Assembly (NCBI RefSeq): GCF_026241855.1
Contig: NZ_JAPJDC010000002.1
Coordinates: 21,486 to 85,485, forward strand
DNA length: 64,000 nucleotides
From: Curtobacterium flaccumfaciens pv. betae
GTDB taxonomy: Bacteria > Actinomycetota > Actinomycetes > Actinomycetales > Microbacteriaceae
Direction: 5' to 3'
The notes beneath the pieces were generated by a model, which was given only the letters and a program-made list of their open reading frames with translations, was not told where the DNA came from and ran no database searches. Position 1 is the first letter of the stretch. Each line of letters starts with the position of its first letter. Positions 9,215 through 16,726 of this stretch are shown here, one piece after another. Made by a program: the position numbers and the translations under genes.

Positions 9215-9750
9215 ACCGCACCAGGCTCGCGATCGGCGCCGCCGTAGTGGTCGCCGCAGCTCTCAGCGGGTGCGCGAGCACGCCGGCGCAGCCGTCCGTG
9301 TCGGTCCCCGCACCAGCACCCACCAGTGCGGCCACGGGCGACGACGGGCAGCCGAAGGTCACCGGGCCCGGCCAGGTGACCCCGTCCGCGCAGCCGACAG
9401 CACCGGTGAACGCTGAGGACCCGATCACGCCGACGCAGGAGGGCGCCGCGACGGGGACGGCGTCCGGGTTCGTGTCCGCGTACGTCGACAAGAGCGTCAC
9501 CGGTGACGTGTGGGCCAAGGGATGGATGCCGTACCTCACCACGCAGGCGCAGGCCGCGTACGAGGGCACCAGTCAGCGGGCCGTCCCCGGGACCACCCTC
9601 TCCGGCACGGTGAAGCTCGAGGACGGTGGCACCAACGGCGCCGCGATCGCCGACGTCCCCACCGACGCCGGCACGTACACGGTGCAGCTCAACCAGGTGA
9701 ACGGCTCCTGGAAGGTGCTCCGCGCGATCCTCCCCGGCGAGGACGACTGA
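9211..9750 (+). CDS. secreted lipoprotein of the transfer operon
   Basis: The 179-residue product starts at a GTG that overlaps the VirB4-like stop. A signal peptide ends in the lipobox ALSGC, so Cys21 should be lipidated and tether it outside the membrane. A Pro/Thr/Ala-rich linker follows, then a domain of about 110 residues with the pattern of an NTF2-like fold (SGFVSAYVD, NGSWKVLRAIL). Such domains occur in VirB8-like and other transfer proteins, and a structural role in the outer channel is likely (inference). Confidence 0.8.
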   Translation: MNRTRLAIGAAVVVAAALSGCASTPAQPSVSVPAPAPTSAATGDDGQPKVTGPGQVTPSAQPTAPVNAEDPITPTQEGAATGTASGFVSAYVDKSVTGDVWAKGWMPYLTTQAQAAYEGTSQRAVPGTTLSGTVKLEDGGTNGAAIADVPTDAGTYTVQLNQVNGSWKVLRAILPGEDD

Positions 9751-9751
9751 C

Positions 9752-10828
9752 ATGGTGAAGTTCGTTGTCGGCGCCGTCGCGGTCATCGTGCTGTTCATCG
9801 GAATGCTCCTCGGAGCCTCCGGTGGCGGCTCGACCGCGGCCGCGGCGTGCGGTGCGGGCGCCGGCGACACCGCGGCGGTCACGAAGGACCTCCCGAAGAA
9901 GGTCGGCACGTGGGACACCGACCAGGTGAAGATGGCCGCACGGCTCGTCGCGGCCGCGCACGAGGTGAAGGCCAACGAGCAGGCCACCACCATCGTCGTG
10001 ATGACGGCGATGGGTGAGTCGTCGTTGACGAACTTGAACCATGGCGATGCCGTCGACAACACCACCATCGGCGTGCTGCAGCAGGACGACAGCTACGGAG
10101 AGCGCGCCGACCGGCTGAACCCGGAGAAGGCTGCCAAGGCGTTCCTGGCGAAGCTGGTCAAGGTGCCGGACTGGGAGACGCTCGAGCCGACGCTCGCCGC
10201 GCACAAGGTGCAGGTCAACGCCGACCCGTACCACTACGCGAAGTTCTGGACCGACGCGCAGGAGATGGTTGCCGCCGTCACCGGCGCCGCGACGACGTCG
10301 GGCTGCGACGTCTCCGGCGACCAGGTGGAGCTCGCGAAGACCCTCAAGGCCGCGTGGAAGAAGGGCACCTTCACCGACACGTACCACCCGCAGATGGTGG
10401 AGCAGGAAATCCTCCCCATCGTCGACGGGACCACGAAGGACGGCTGCCAGGTCGACACCCGCATCCTGCAGCTGCTCGTCGCGGCACTCAACAAGTACGG
10501 CTCCGTGCAGATCAGCGACATGAACCGTCCGTGCGTCGGCATCGGCACGCACTGCGAGTCCGGATCGCTGCACTGCAAGAACCCCGCGGTGGCCGTGGAC
10601 TTCAACGCCGTCGGAGGGAACGTGCTCCTCGGCTCCGGAAAGCAGGACATCGAGTTCCTGCAGTGGCTGGACACCGTGATGCCGAAGGGCTCCCAGGCAG
10701 GCCAGGTGCAGTGCCGGCCCAACACGCCGCTGGAGAACTTCCGCCAGTTCGAAGACCCCTGCTCGCACCAGCACATCGACCTCGGCTCCACCACGGAGCC
10801 CTTGACCCTCGGCAAGGACGCCTCATGA
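9752..10828 (+). CDS. two-domain peptidoglycan hydrolase (lytic transglycosylase plus M15-like peptidase region)
   Basis: The 358-residue product has an N-terminal signal/anchor (residues 1-22). Its lysozyme-like domain has a probable catalytic Glu89 in MGESSLTNL followed by GVLQQDDSYG, as in actinobacterial transfer transglycosylases. The C-terminal half carries SLHCKNPAVAVDF (about 272-284) and HQHIDLG near the end, which resemble the S-x-H...A-x-D and His motifs of zinc D-Ala-D-Ala carboxypeptidases, though spacing is imperfect. It probably opens the wall for the channel. It starts one base after the lipoprotein stop. Confidence 0.8.
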   Translation: MVKFVVGAVAVIVLFIGMLLGASGGGSTAAAACGAGAGDTAAVTKDLPKKVGTWDTDQVKMAARLVAAAHEVKANEQATTIVVMTAMGESSLTNLNHGDAVDNTTIGVLQQDDSYGERADRLNPEKAAKAFLAKLVKVPDWETLEPTLAAHKVQVNADPYHYAKFWTDAQEMVAAVTGAATTSGCDVSGDQVELAKTLKAAWKKGTFTDTYHPQMVEQEILPIVDGTTKDGCQVDTRILQLLVAALNKYGSVQISDMNRPCVGIGTHCESGSLHCKNPAVAVDFNAVGGNVLLGSGKQDIEFLQWLDTVMPKGSQAGQVQCRPNTPLENFRQFEDPCSHQHIDLGSTTEPLTLGKDAS

Positions 10829-11583
10829 GCACCCTGACCATGCCGCTCGACGCGGCAACCGTCACGTTCGAGATCCTCGACCAACTGCAGGAGCACGCAC
10901 CCATCAGCTGGGGCGGACTCACCGCACCCACCGGCGGGCTGCACTCGCCGCTGCGGGGCGATGCCCTGCCGGACTACTCCGTCTTCCCCGACCGCAACAG
11001 CACCGACCACGTGCTCGTACTCCACCGCTGGATCGACGTCGACGGCCGTCCCGGCCAAGACCGCGTCCGGCTGCAGCACCGCACCATCGGCGACGCCCTC
11101 AACCACCTGCAGACGGCAGAGCCGGTGTACCGGTTCACGATCGGACACGACATCGACCCGTTCGACGGGGACGGATCCCGAGACCTGCCCGTGCTGTCCG
11201 TGTGGACCGGCCCCGTCATCGTTGCCGGCGACGTGCCGGCATCCAGGCCTGGCCCCGAGCTCCGCGGCCGCGTGCTGTTCCGCGGCCGCCTCTCCGACCG
11301 CACCAACGTGCTCGAGGAACATCCCGGGATGATCGCAATGGAGCGGCTCCTCCTCGAGCAGACCCCCTCGCTCGAGGAGTGGGTCCTGCGATCCGGGCCA
11401 CGCATCGCGGACGACCTCCAGGTCCACGAGCACGCCTCCGAGCTCAACACCCTCGACGACGTGTTGACGTGGGCGGAGCAGTGGCTGCATACCTCGTACG
11501 ACTCCCCGCACCTGATGAGCGTCAACTCGTTCGTGGTGTCCTGCGCCGGCGCCGGGCAGCCGATGACGGTGCGGGTCTGGTGA
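10825..11583 (+). CDS. uncharacterised transfer-operon protein
   Basis: The 252-residue soluble product overlaps the hydrolase gene by ATGA and the next gene by GTGA. It has no signal peptide, membrane segment or recognised catalytic motif. It is acidic, with several short conserved-looking blocks (HVLVLHRWIDVDG, YRFTIGHDIDPFDGDG). Its position inside the secretion operon is the only clue to its role. I do not recognise the family. Confidence 0.75.
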   Translation: MSTLTMPLDAATVTFEILDQLQEHAPISWGGLTAPTGGLHSPLRGDALPDYSVFPDRNSTDHVLVLHRWIDVDGRPGQDRVRLQHRTIGDALNHLQTAEPVYRFTIGHDIDPFDGDGSRDLPVLSVWTGPVIVAGDVPASRPGPELRGRVLFRGRLSDRTNVLEEHPGMIAMERLLLEQTPSLEEWVLRSGPRIADDLQVHEHASELNTLDDVLTWAEQWLHTSYDSPHLMSVNSFVVSCAGAGQPMTVRVW

Positions 11584-11825
11584 GCGTCGTGGGGAAGATC
11601 GTCGGCGCTGTCACGGGCGGGGTTGACGAAGTCCACCGGACCGTCGCGGCGTACAAGGCCGCCCGAGAAGCACGCGACCTCGCGATCGCCGAGGCCGCCC
11701 TGACGGTCGGCCACCACCGAGTCGCACAAGAAGCCGGCCTCTCCCCGTCGCGGGTGCGGCAGATCCTCCACGACGTCACCACGCCGCAGGACCACCACGA
11801 TGACCGGGAAGGGGACCCCCAGTGA
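11580..11825 (+). CDS. small helix-turn-helix protein
   Basis: This 81-residue product begins at GTG 11580, overlapping the upstream stop, and ends in an overlap with the nuclease gene at 11822. Residues about 40-65 (TVGHHRVAQEAGLSPSRV then RQILHD) look like a helix-turn-helix, while the N-terminus is a hydrophobic and charged helix. It could be a small regulator or adaptor of the transfer operon. Evidence is the tight coupling on both sides and codon use like its neighbours. Confidence 0.65.
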   Translation: MSVVGKIVGAVTGGVDEVHRTVAAYKAAREARDLAIAEAALTVGHHRVAQEAGLSPSRVRQILHDVTTPQDHHDDREGDPQ

Positions 11826-12517
11826 GACGCCGCACGAAGCAGCAGCTCGTCACAGCGGCCGCGCTGTTCGCGGCCGCTGCTGTCGGCACGATCGCCGCAC
11901 CCTACGTGCACCCCACGACGTCGATGGAACAGCCTTCTCCCTCGAGCACGGTGTCCGCGGCCAAAGCGCTACGAGATCTCCGCACGCTGGGGATCTCCGA
12001 CGCCTACGTGCCGGCGCCCTACGACCGCGCCGCATTCGGGCAGGCATGGGCCGACACCGACCACAACGGCTGCGACACCCGCAACGACGTCCTCCGGCGC
12101 GACCTGACGGCCGTCGTGACGAAGCCGGGCACCAACGGCTGCGTGGTGCTCTCCGGGACGCTCCACGACCCGTACACGGGCCGCACGATCGCGTTCGAGC
12201 GTGGGAACACGTCAAGCCTGGCCGTGCAGATCGACCACCGCGTCCCGTTGTCCTACGCATGGCGCCACGGCGCCGCGTCCTGGACGCCGCAGCAGCGGGA
12301 GCTGTTCGCCAACGACCAGGCGACGAACCTCGTCGCCGTCGACGGGCCAGCGAACGAAGAGAAGTCCGACTCCGGGCCCGCGGAGTGGATGCCGACGAAC
12401 ACCGGCGACGCCTGCAACTACGCGGCGTCGTTCGTCACCGTGGCCACGAAGTGGCAGCTGTCGATCTCCACCGACGACAAGCACGCGCTCGCACGCACCC
12501 TGACCACCTGCAGCTGA
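11822..12517 (+). CDS. secreted HNH-type nuclease (DUF1524/GmrSD C-terminal-like)
   Basis: The 231-residue product has a signal peptide or anchor (residues 6-28) and a nuclease domain with the motif QIDHRVPLSYAW near residue 140 and FANDQATNLVAVDG...KSD near 165-185. This is the pattern of secreted HNH nucleases of the DUF1524 group common in actinobacteria. Being exported, it would act on extracellular DNA, perhaps free or incoming DNA around mating cells (inference). The start is GTG 11822. Cys residues in NGC, DTRND and TGDAC could form disulphides. Confidence 0.8.
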   Translation: MRRRTKQQLVTAAALFAAAAVGTIAAPYVHPTTSMEQPSPSSTVSAAKALRDLRTLGISDAYVPAPYDRAAFGQAWADTDHNGCDTRNDVLRRDLTAVVTKPGTNGCVVLSGTLHDPYTGRTIAFERGNTSSLAVQIDHRVPLSYAWRHGAASWTPQQRELFANDQATNLVAVDGPANEEKSDSGPAEWMPTNTGDACNYAASFVTVATKWQLSISTDDKHALARTLTTCS

Positions 12518-12522
12518 AGGAC

Positions 12523-12882
12523 ATGACGATGACCGACAAGCCCGTTGACACAGACCGTTCCCACGCACCGCGGTTCGGCCTGTCCCGCACCCGCGTGGTG
12601 TTCCTCATCCTCGCCGTGGTGCCCGTCCTTGTCGGCATCGGCTGCTGGATCGAGTCCTTCCGCGCAGGGTGGCAGTCCTACGTGCCGTACTGGGGCGCCG
12701 CGATGCGGACCGTTCCCGCCAATGACGCCGCCACCGCCTGGTGGCTCGCGGGAGTGGCGGCAATCTGCGTCGGCGTCGGAACGGCGATCAGCGCCACGGC
12801 GCCGAAGCCGTTCATCGGCGCCGCGTCGATCGCCGGCGTGGTAACCGCGCTGTTCTTCCTCGTGCTGGCGGCGATCGCATGA
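12523..12882 (+). CDS. small three-helix membrane protein
   Basis: The 119-residue product has three hydrophobic segments (about residues 23-44, 67-87 and 94-117) and a short charged N-terminus. It follows the nuclease gene after a GAAGGAC ribosome-binding region and overlaps the next gene by ATGA. No family was recognised. It may be a channel component or simply a conserved membrane partner of the next small protein. Confidence 0.7.
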   Translation: MTMTDKPVDTDRSHAPRFGLSRTRVVFLILAVVPVLVGIGCWIESFRAGWQSYVPYWGAAMRTVPANDAATAWWLAGVAAICVGVGTAISATAPKPFIGAASIAGVVTALFFLVLAAIA

Positions 12883-13169
12883 AGCGGCCGACAGTCCCTG
12901 AGCCGCGGGCGGCGGTGCGGCGTGGTCGCCTGGCGATCGCGCGGCTGTGTCTGCTGCTCGGCGCGGTGTGCGGGATCGCCGCCACCGTGGTGGGGCTGCC
13001 CGTCGTGCAGCTACTTCCGGGCGGGCCTGTGACGGAACCGGAGCTGCACCTGACCGCGCAGGCGGTGTGGGCGCTGCTCGGCATCGCACTCCTCATCGCC
13101 GGCAACGCGCTCGTCGCCGCCGAGTTCAACCGCATCGACTGGGAATGGCAGCTGGAGGACCTCCTATGA
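12879..13169 (+). CDS. small two-helix membrane protein
   Basis: The 96-residue product has a basic N-terminus, two hydrophobic segments (about 22-42 and 62-80) and an acidic end (FNRIDWEWQLEDLL). The start at 12879 and the stop at 13169 overlap its neighbours by four bases each, so it is translated as part of the operon. Function unknown. Confidence 0.7.
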   Translation: MKRPTVPEPRAAVRRGRLAIARLCLLLGAVCGIAATVVGLPVVQLLPGGPVTEPELHLTAQAVWALLGIALLIAGNALVAAEFNRIDWEWQLEDLL

Positions 13170-13702
13170 CCCCGATCCCCACGGAGTGGGACATCACCCA
13201 CACCTGCGGTCACACCGTCCGTAAGAACCTGTCCGACAAGCCCGCCGGCCAGCGTGCAGGCACGGCACGGTGGTTCGCGAAGAACCGTCAGTGCCCCGCG
13301 TGCGAAGCGGAACAGCGGGCCGCGGAGGACGTCGAGCTCCGTGCGGAAGCCGTACGGGACGGCATGCCCGAGTTGGTCGGCAACGACGGCGCCGTGCGGT
13401 GGGCGGTGCGGATCCGGCAGGAGTTCCTGCGTGCATCGTTCCGCGAGCTCGTCGAAACGAACCTGGTCGACCCGGCGGTATTCCAGCGGGACGTGCTCGA
13501 GGCAGCACGCCGCGTGACGTCCGCGCGGTGGTGGATTGACAACCGGGAGATCGCACCCGCCGACCTACCCGAACTCCTCGCCGAGCCCGGCCCCGGCGCC
13601 ATCGCGAAGACGCGGGCGCCGGCCGCTCCTGCATCCACATCATCCGAACCAGCACCCGCCGCCGGCAGGGTGTCGTTCTTCGACAAGAAAGCGAACCGCT
13701 GA
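13166..13702 (+). CDS. cytoplasmic zinc-finger-like protein upstream of the coupling protein
   Basis: The 178-residue product has a Cys/His pair (THTCGHTV near residue 15) and CPAC near residue 45, which could bind one zinc ion. A helical acidic middle and a Pro/Ala-rich tail ending FDKKANR follow. It overlaps both neighbours and immediately precedes the VirD4-like gene, so it might act as a substrate adaptor for it (inference). Similar small zinc-ribbon proteins are common on actinobacterial plasmids. Confidence 0.7.
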   Translation: MTPIPTEWDITHTCGHTVRKNLSDKPAGQRAGTARWFAKNRQCPACEAEQRAAEDVELRAEAVRDGMPELVGNDGAVRWAVRIRQEFLRASFRELVETNLVDPAVFQRDVLEAARRVTSARWWIDNREIAPADLPELLAEPGPGAIAKTRAPAAPASTSSEPAPAAGRVSFFDKKANR

Positions 13703-15375
13703 TGGACACGCTCAAGGAACTCTGGGCCACGGTGCAGGTGTACGTGTGGCTCGGCGTCGTGGTGGTCGCGGCTTGGACCGGGCTGCACATCGCATCCGTC
13801 CAGGATCCGAAGGTGCGGGATCTGTCGTGGAACCCGCTCGACGTCGCCATGGACGCATTGAAGGGCCGGTTCCGGATGCCGGAGAGCGGCATCGTGTTCG
13901 CCATCGGCGCGGTCATCGTCGCCGTGGTGATCCTCATGGTGCTCTGGTTCGCCCTCCCGGCGATCTGGCACAAGGTGTTCGGGCCGTCGAAGCCGAAGGC
14001 GGAGGAAGGTTTCGCCGGCGTGCAGGAGCTGCAGGACCGAGCCGAGATCGGGTACAAGGTCGAGACGACCGCGCCCTACGCCTACATGGGTGACCACCCG
14101 ATCCGCGCGACGACCGAGGACGTGGCCACCGTCGTAGCACCACCCCGGTCCGGCAAGACGATGCGCCTGGTCATCCGGCTGATCCTCAAGGCGTTCGGTC
14201 CGGTCGTGTCGACGTCGACGAAGCCCGACGTCGTCCGGCTCACGGCCTGGCTCCGGGCCAAAGTCGGCACCGTGCACGTGTTCGACCCGGAGGGCGTGAC
14301 GAACTGGCCGACCCGGGTGAAGTGGGACATCGTCGCCGGGTGCGAGTCCGCGAAAGAGGCCACCCGGCGGGCGAAGACGATCATCGCGGCCCGTCCGCTC
14401 GCGGATGCCGGCAACGCGAAGTTCTTCGCCGGCACCGCGCAGAACGTGCTGCAGTGCCTGCTGCACGCAGCAGCACTGGGTGGCCACTCGATGCGCGACG
14501 TCGTGCTGTGGTCGAAGGACTTCTCGATCGACACCCCCTACGACGTGCTGCGGGAGCACCCGGACGCGAACCCGGGGTGGCTGTCGGACCTGCGGCGCTT
14601 CTGCCGATCCGAGGCTCACGACACGGTCGACAGCACCGACATGACTCTCCGCCTGGCGTTGGAGACCCTGGCGCTCGAGGAGATCCTCGACGCCGTCTGC
14701 CCGAAGGACGGCGACCCGGTGTTCGACGTCGACGCGTTCCTCGAGTCGACCGACACGCTCTACCTGCTCAGCGAGTCTGGAGAAGCATCGCTCGCGGCGC
14801 CCGTCATCACCGCGCTGGTGTCCACGATCGAGCGGCGCGCGAAGGCGCACGCGACGAAGTACCGCAACGGACGCCTGCCGAAGCCGTTGACGCTGGTCCT
14901 CGACGAGGTCGCGAACATCGCCCCGATCCCGGGCTTGCCGGCGCTCGTCACCGACGGCGGCGACCGCGGCATCATCACGTGGTCGTTCCACCAGGACCCC
15001 AAGGACGCCGAGACCCGATGGGGGAAGGCCGGCGGGAACAAGATCCTGAAGTCCTCGAACATCCTGATGGTGCTGGGCGGGATCAAGGACGACGACTATC
15101 TGGAGAGCCTGTCGAAGCTGTGCGCGGAGAAGGAAGCCGAGCGCATCGGCACCACTGAGTCGGTCAACGGCATGTCCACGTCGACGTCGACGATCAAGGA
15201 ACGCGTGATGACCGCCGGCGCGATCCGTCAGCTCGAGCCAGGCAAGGGGATGCTGTTCTACCGAGAGCTGCCGGTCGCGATCGTCGACCTGCCCGGCTGG
15301 TGGGAAGAGGACGACAAAGCTGCGATCGAAGAGGGCCAGAACTGGGCCTTCGAGCAGGAAGGGATCGCAGCATGA
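13702..15375 (+). CDS. VirD4/TraG-family coupling protein
   Basis: The 557-residue product links the relaxase-DNA complex to the channel. It has two membrane segments (about 14-32 and 71-95), Walker A APPRSGKT near residue 148 and Walker B LVLDEVANIAP near 397. A TraM-recognition-like region follows with TWSFHQDPKD and ILMVLGGIKDDDYLESL. The start shares one base with the previous stop (TGATG). Size and motif order fit VirD4/TraG proteins of Gram-positive elements that lack the N-terminal TcpA variation. Confidence 0.92.
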   Translation: MDTLKELWATVQVYVWLGVVVVAAWTGLHIASVQDPKVRDLSWNPLDVAMDALKGRFRMPESGIVFAIGAVIVAVVILMVLWFALPAIWHKVFGPSKPKAEEGFAGVQELQDRAEIGYKVETTAPYAYMGDHPIRATTEDVATVVAPPRSGKTMRLVIRLILKAFGPVVSTSTKPDVVRLTAWLRAKVGTVHVFDPEGVTNWPTRVKWDIVAGCESAKEATRRAKTIIAARPLADAGNAKFFAGTAQNVLQCLLHAAALGGHSMRDVVLWSKDFSIDTPYDVLREHPDANPGWLSDLRRFCRSEAHDTVDSTDMTLRLALETLALEEILDAVCPKDGDPVFDVDAFLESTDTLYLLSESGEASLAAPVITALVSTIERRAKAHATKYRNGRLPKPLTLVLDEVANIAPIPGLPALVTDGGDRGIITWSFHQDPKDAETRWGKAGGNKILKSSNILMVLGGIKDDDYLESLSKLCAEKEAERIGTTESVNGMSTSTSTIKERVMTAGAIRQLEPGKGMLFYRELPVAIVDLPGWWEEDDKAAIEEGQNWAFEQEGIAA

Positions 15376-16043
15376 GCGACGTCGACGGCGCAGCACCGGA
15401 GCAGGGCGAGAACGCCGGCGAGAGCGGAACGCCGCTGACGCCGGAGGACCGGATCCACGCGCTCGAGCAGCTCGTCGTGCCCATGTTCAAGGACTGGGCC
15501 AGCCGCGACACCGGCGAAGACGACGGACCCGCTGTCGGGACCGCGGGCGCCGTCTCCGAGACCGCCGAAGAGGACGCCGGCGGCCCCTGGGCCTGGGACC
15601 GCGTGAACGATGAGCGACGGCAGGCGCTCGCGGGCGAACTAACCGAGTTCGTCACGTACCTGACGGACCGGTACCTCCGGCACCTCAGCGCGGAAACGTA
15701 CCCGTTCGCGGCCCGCTGGTTCGAGAACCCGATCGCGGTGGAGATCCTCACCGGCGTGATGGTCGCCCACCAGGCGGTCTACACCGACTACAAGACCGAG
15801 CCGAGCCGGGACCTCGCGGACTGGCACGAACACATCCTCTGGCCCGCACTCGATCGCATCAGGGCCCTCGCGCTGTTCCCGAACGGCGAGATCAATCCAC
15901 GGAGCCGGAACGTCGACGTCGACGACGACGCACGGGCGTTCCTCGCCGGCGAGCTCGCCGATGAGGACGCGGCGCCGGCGGCGGACGCGCAGACGGCCGC
16001 TGACCTCCATAGCGCTCCGACCGGACCAATCACGCTGCCGTAG
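15372..16043 (+). CDS. DUF4913-like acidic protein, last gene of the transfer operon
   Basis: The 223-residue product is acidic at both ends. Its central block (VEILTGVMVAHQAVY, then DLADWHEHILWPALDRI) matches the pattern of DUF4913 proteins found next to coupling proteins on actinobacterial plasmids. It overlaps the VirD4-like stop by ATGA. A strong terminator follows 44 nt downstream. Its role is unknown; a link to the coupling protein is likely from position. Confidence 0.75.
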   Translation: MSDVDGAAPEQGENAGESGTPLTPEDRIHALEQLVVPMFKDWASRDTGEDDGPAVGTAGAVSETAEEDAGGPWAWDRVNDERRQALAGELTEFVTYLTDRYLRHLSAETYPFAARWFENPIAVEILTGVMVAHQAVYTDYKTEPSRDLADWHEHILWPALDRIRALALFPNGEINPRSRNVDVDDDARAFLAGELADEDAAPAADAQTAADLHSAPTGPITLP

Positions 16044-16086
16044 TTGGGACGGAACCGCGACGTTTTACAGGCGGGAGAAACAACGG

Positions 16087-16119
16087 GAGACGCCCCGTGC
16101 AGTTTGCACGGGGCGTCTC
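16087..16119 (+). terminator. intrinsic terminator of the transfer operon
   Basis: Two 15-nt arms (16087-16101 and 16105-16119) pair perfectly around a GTT loop, and GTTGT follows. It lies 44 nt after the last transfer gene and faces the right way. Confidence 0.85.
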
Positions 16120-16130
16120 GTTGTCTACGT

Positions 16131-16238
16131 TCACCACACCGTATGGATGTTTTCCAACCAGTTCCACGCTGCGTACGCGTAAGACGCGGCGGTAACTATG
16201 GAAGTTATGACGGTTATGAATTTCACGAACTCGTTCAT
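16131..16238 (-). CDS. possible 35-aa hydrophobic peptide
   Basis: An ATG at 16238 opens a minus-strand frame of 35 codons encoding MNEFVKFITVITSIVTAA and ending WNWLENIHTVW. It is one membrane-spanning helix with flanking charges and aromatic residues. The stretch is clearly AT-richer than the surroundings. No good ribosome-binding site is visible. Size and composition recall small membrane toxins of type I systems, but no antisense RNA gene can be shown. Confidence 0.4.
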   Translation of the reverse strand: MNEFVKFITVITSIVTAASYAYAAWNWLENIHTVW

Positions 16239-16726
16239 GATTTTCAAACCGTAATAACGTAGGCATCCGCGGACGCATGTAGTACGGTGGAGCCACGGAA
16301 TCGGACGCGGTTCAGGGCTGAACACAGTCATGACGTGGAACTTTCCGCCAGCGGTACGCTCCGCCGTGAGAAGTGAACGCGTACCACTGGGCTTGTTAGA
16401 GCAGCCGCCCCAGCCGAGTGCTGGGGCGTTCTGCTGCACCAGGTGCATTCCTAAGATACCGCGGTACTCACACATTCGAGGAGGGTTCCGCAAAAGAGTG
16501 TTACACCCAGGTGGAACCGCCCGGGGCGTTTAGTGAGACTCAATAGCGGCCGATCCGCGGATTTATGCGGAAGTAGCCACTCAGGACGCAAGGCGCCTAG
16601 AAGAAAGCGCAGAGGACACGACGCTCCGGTGTAATGCACCTTGGGCGTGTCGCTCCACGCTCCCACGCCCGCGCGGACGGACGATGCCCGGGACACGTGC
16701 CGGTCGCACGACGCAGGGTGCGACGG
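16239..16726. other. gap between convergent transfer and relaxase genes
   Basis: No convincing gene is seen. It holds a GC-rich hairpin (CGCCCCAG at 16406-16413 with CTGGGGCG at 16421-16428) that may end transcription from either side. Another nested hairpin at 16615-16651 (GACACG...CGTGTC around GGTG...CACC) lies just beyond the relaxase stop and could be its terminator. Composition is AT-richer than the flanks between 16170 and 16290. Confidence 0.5.
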
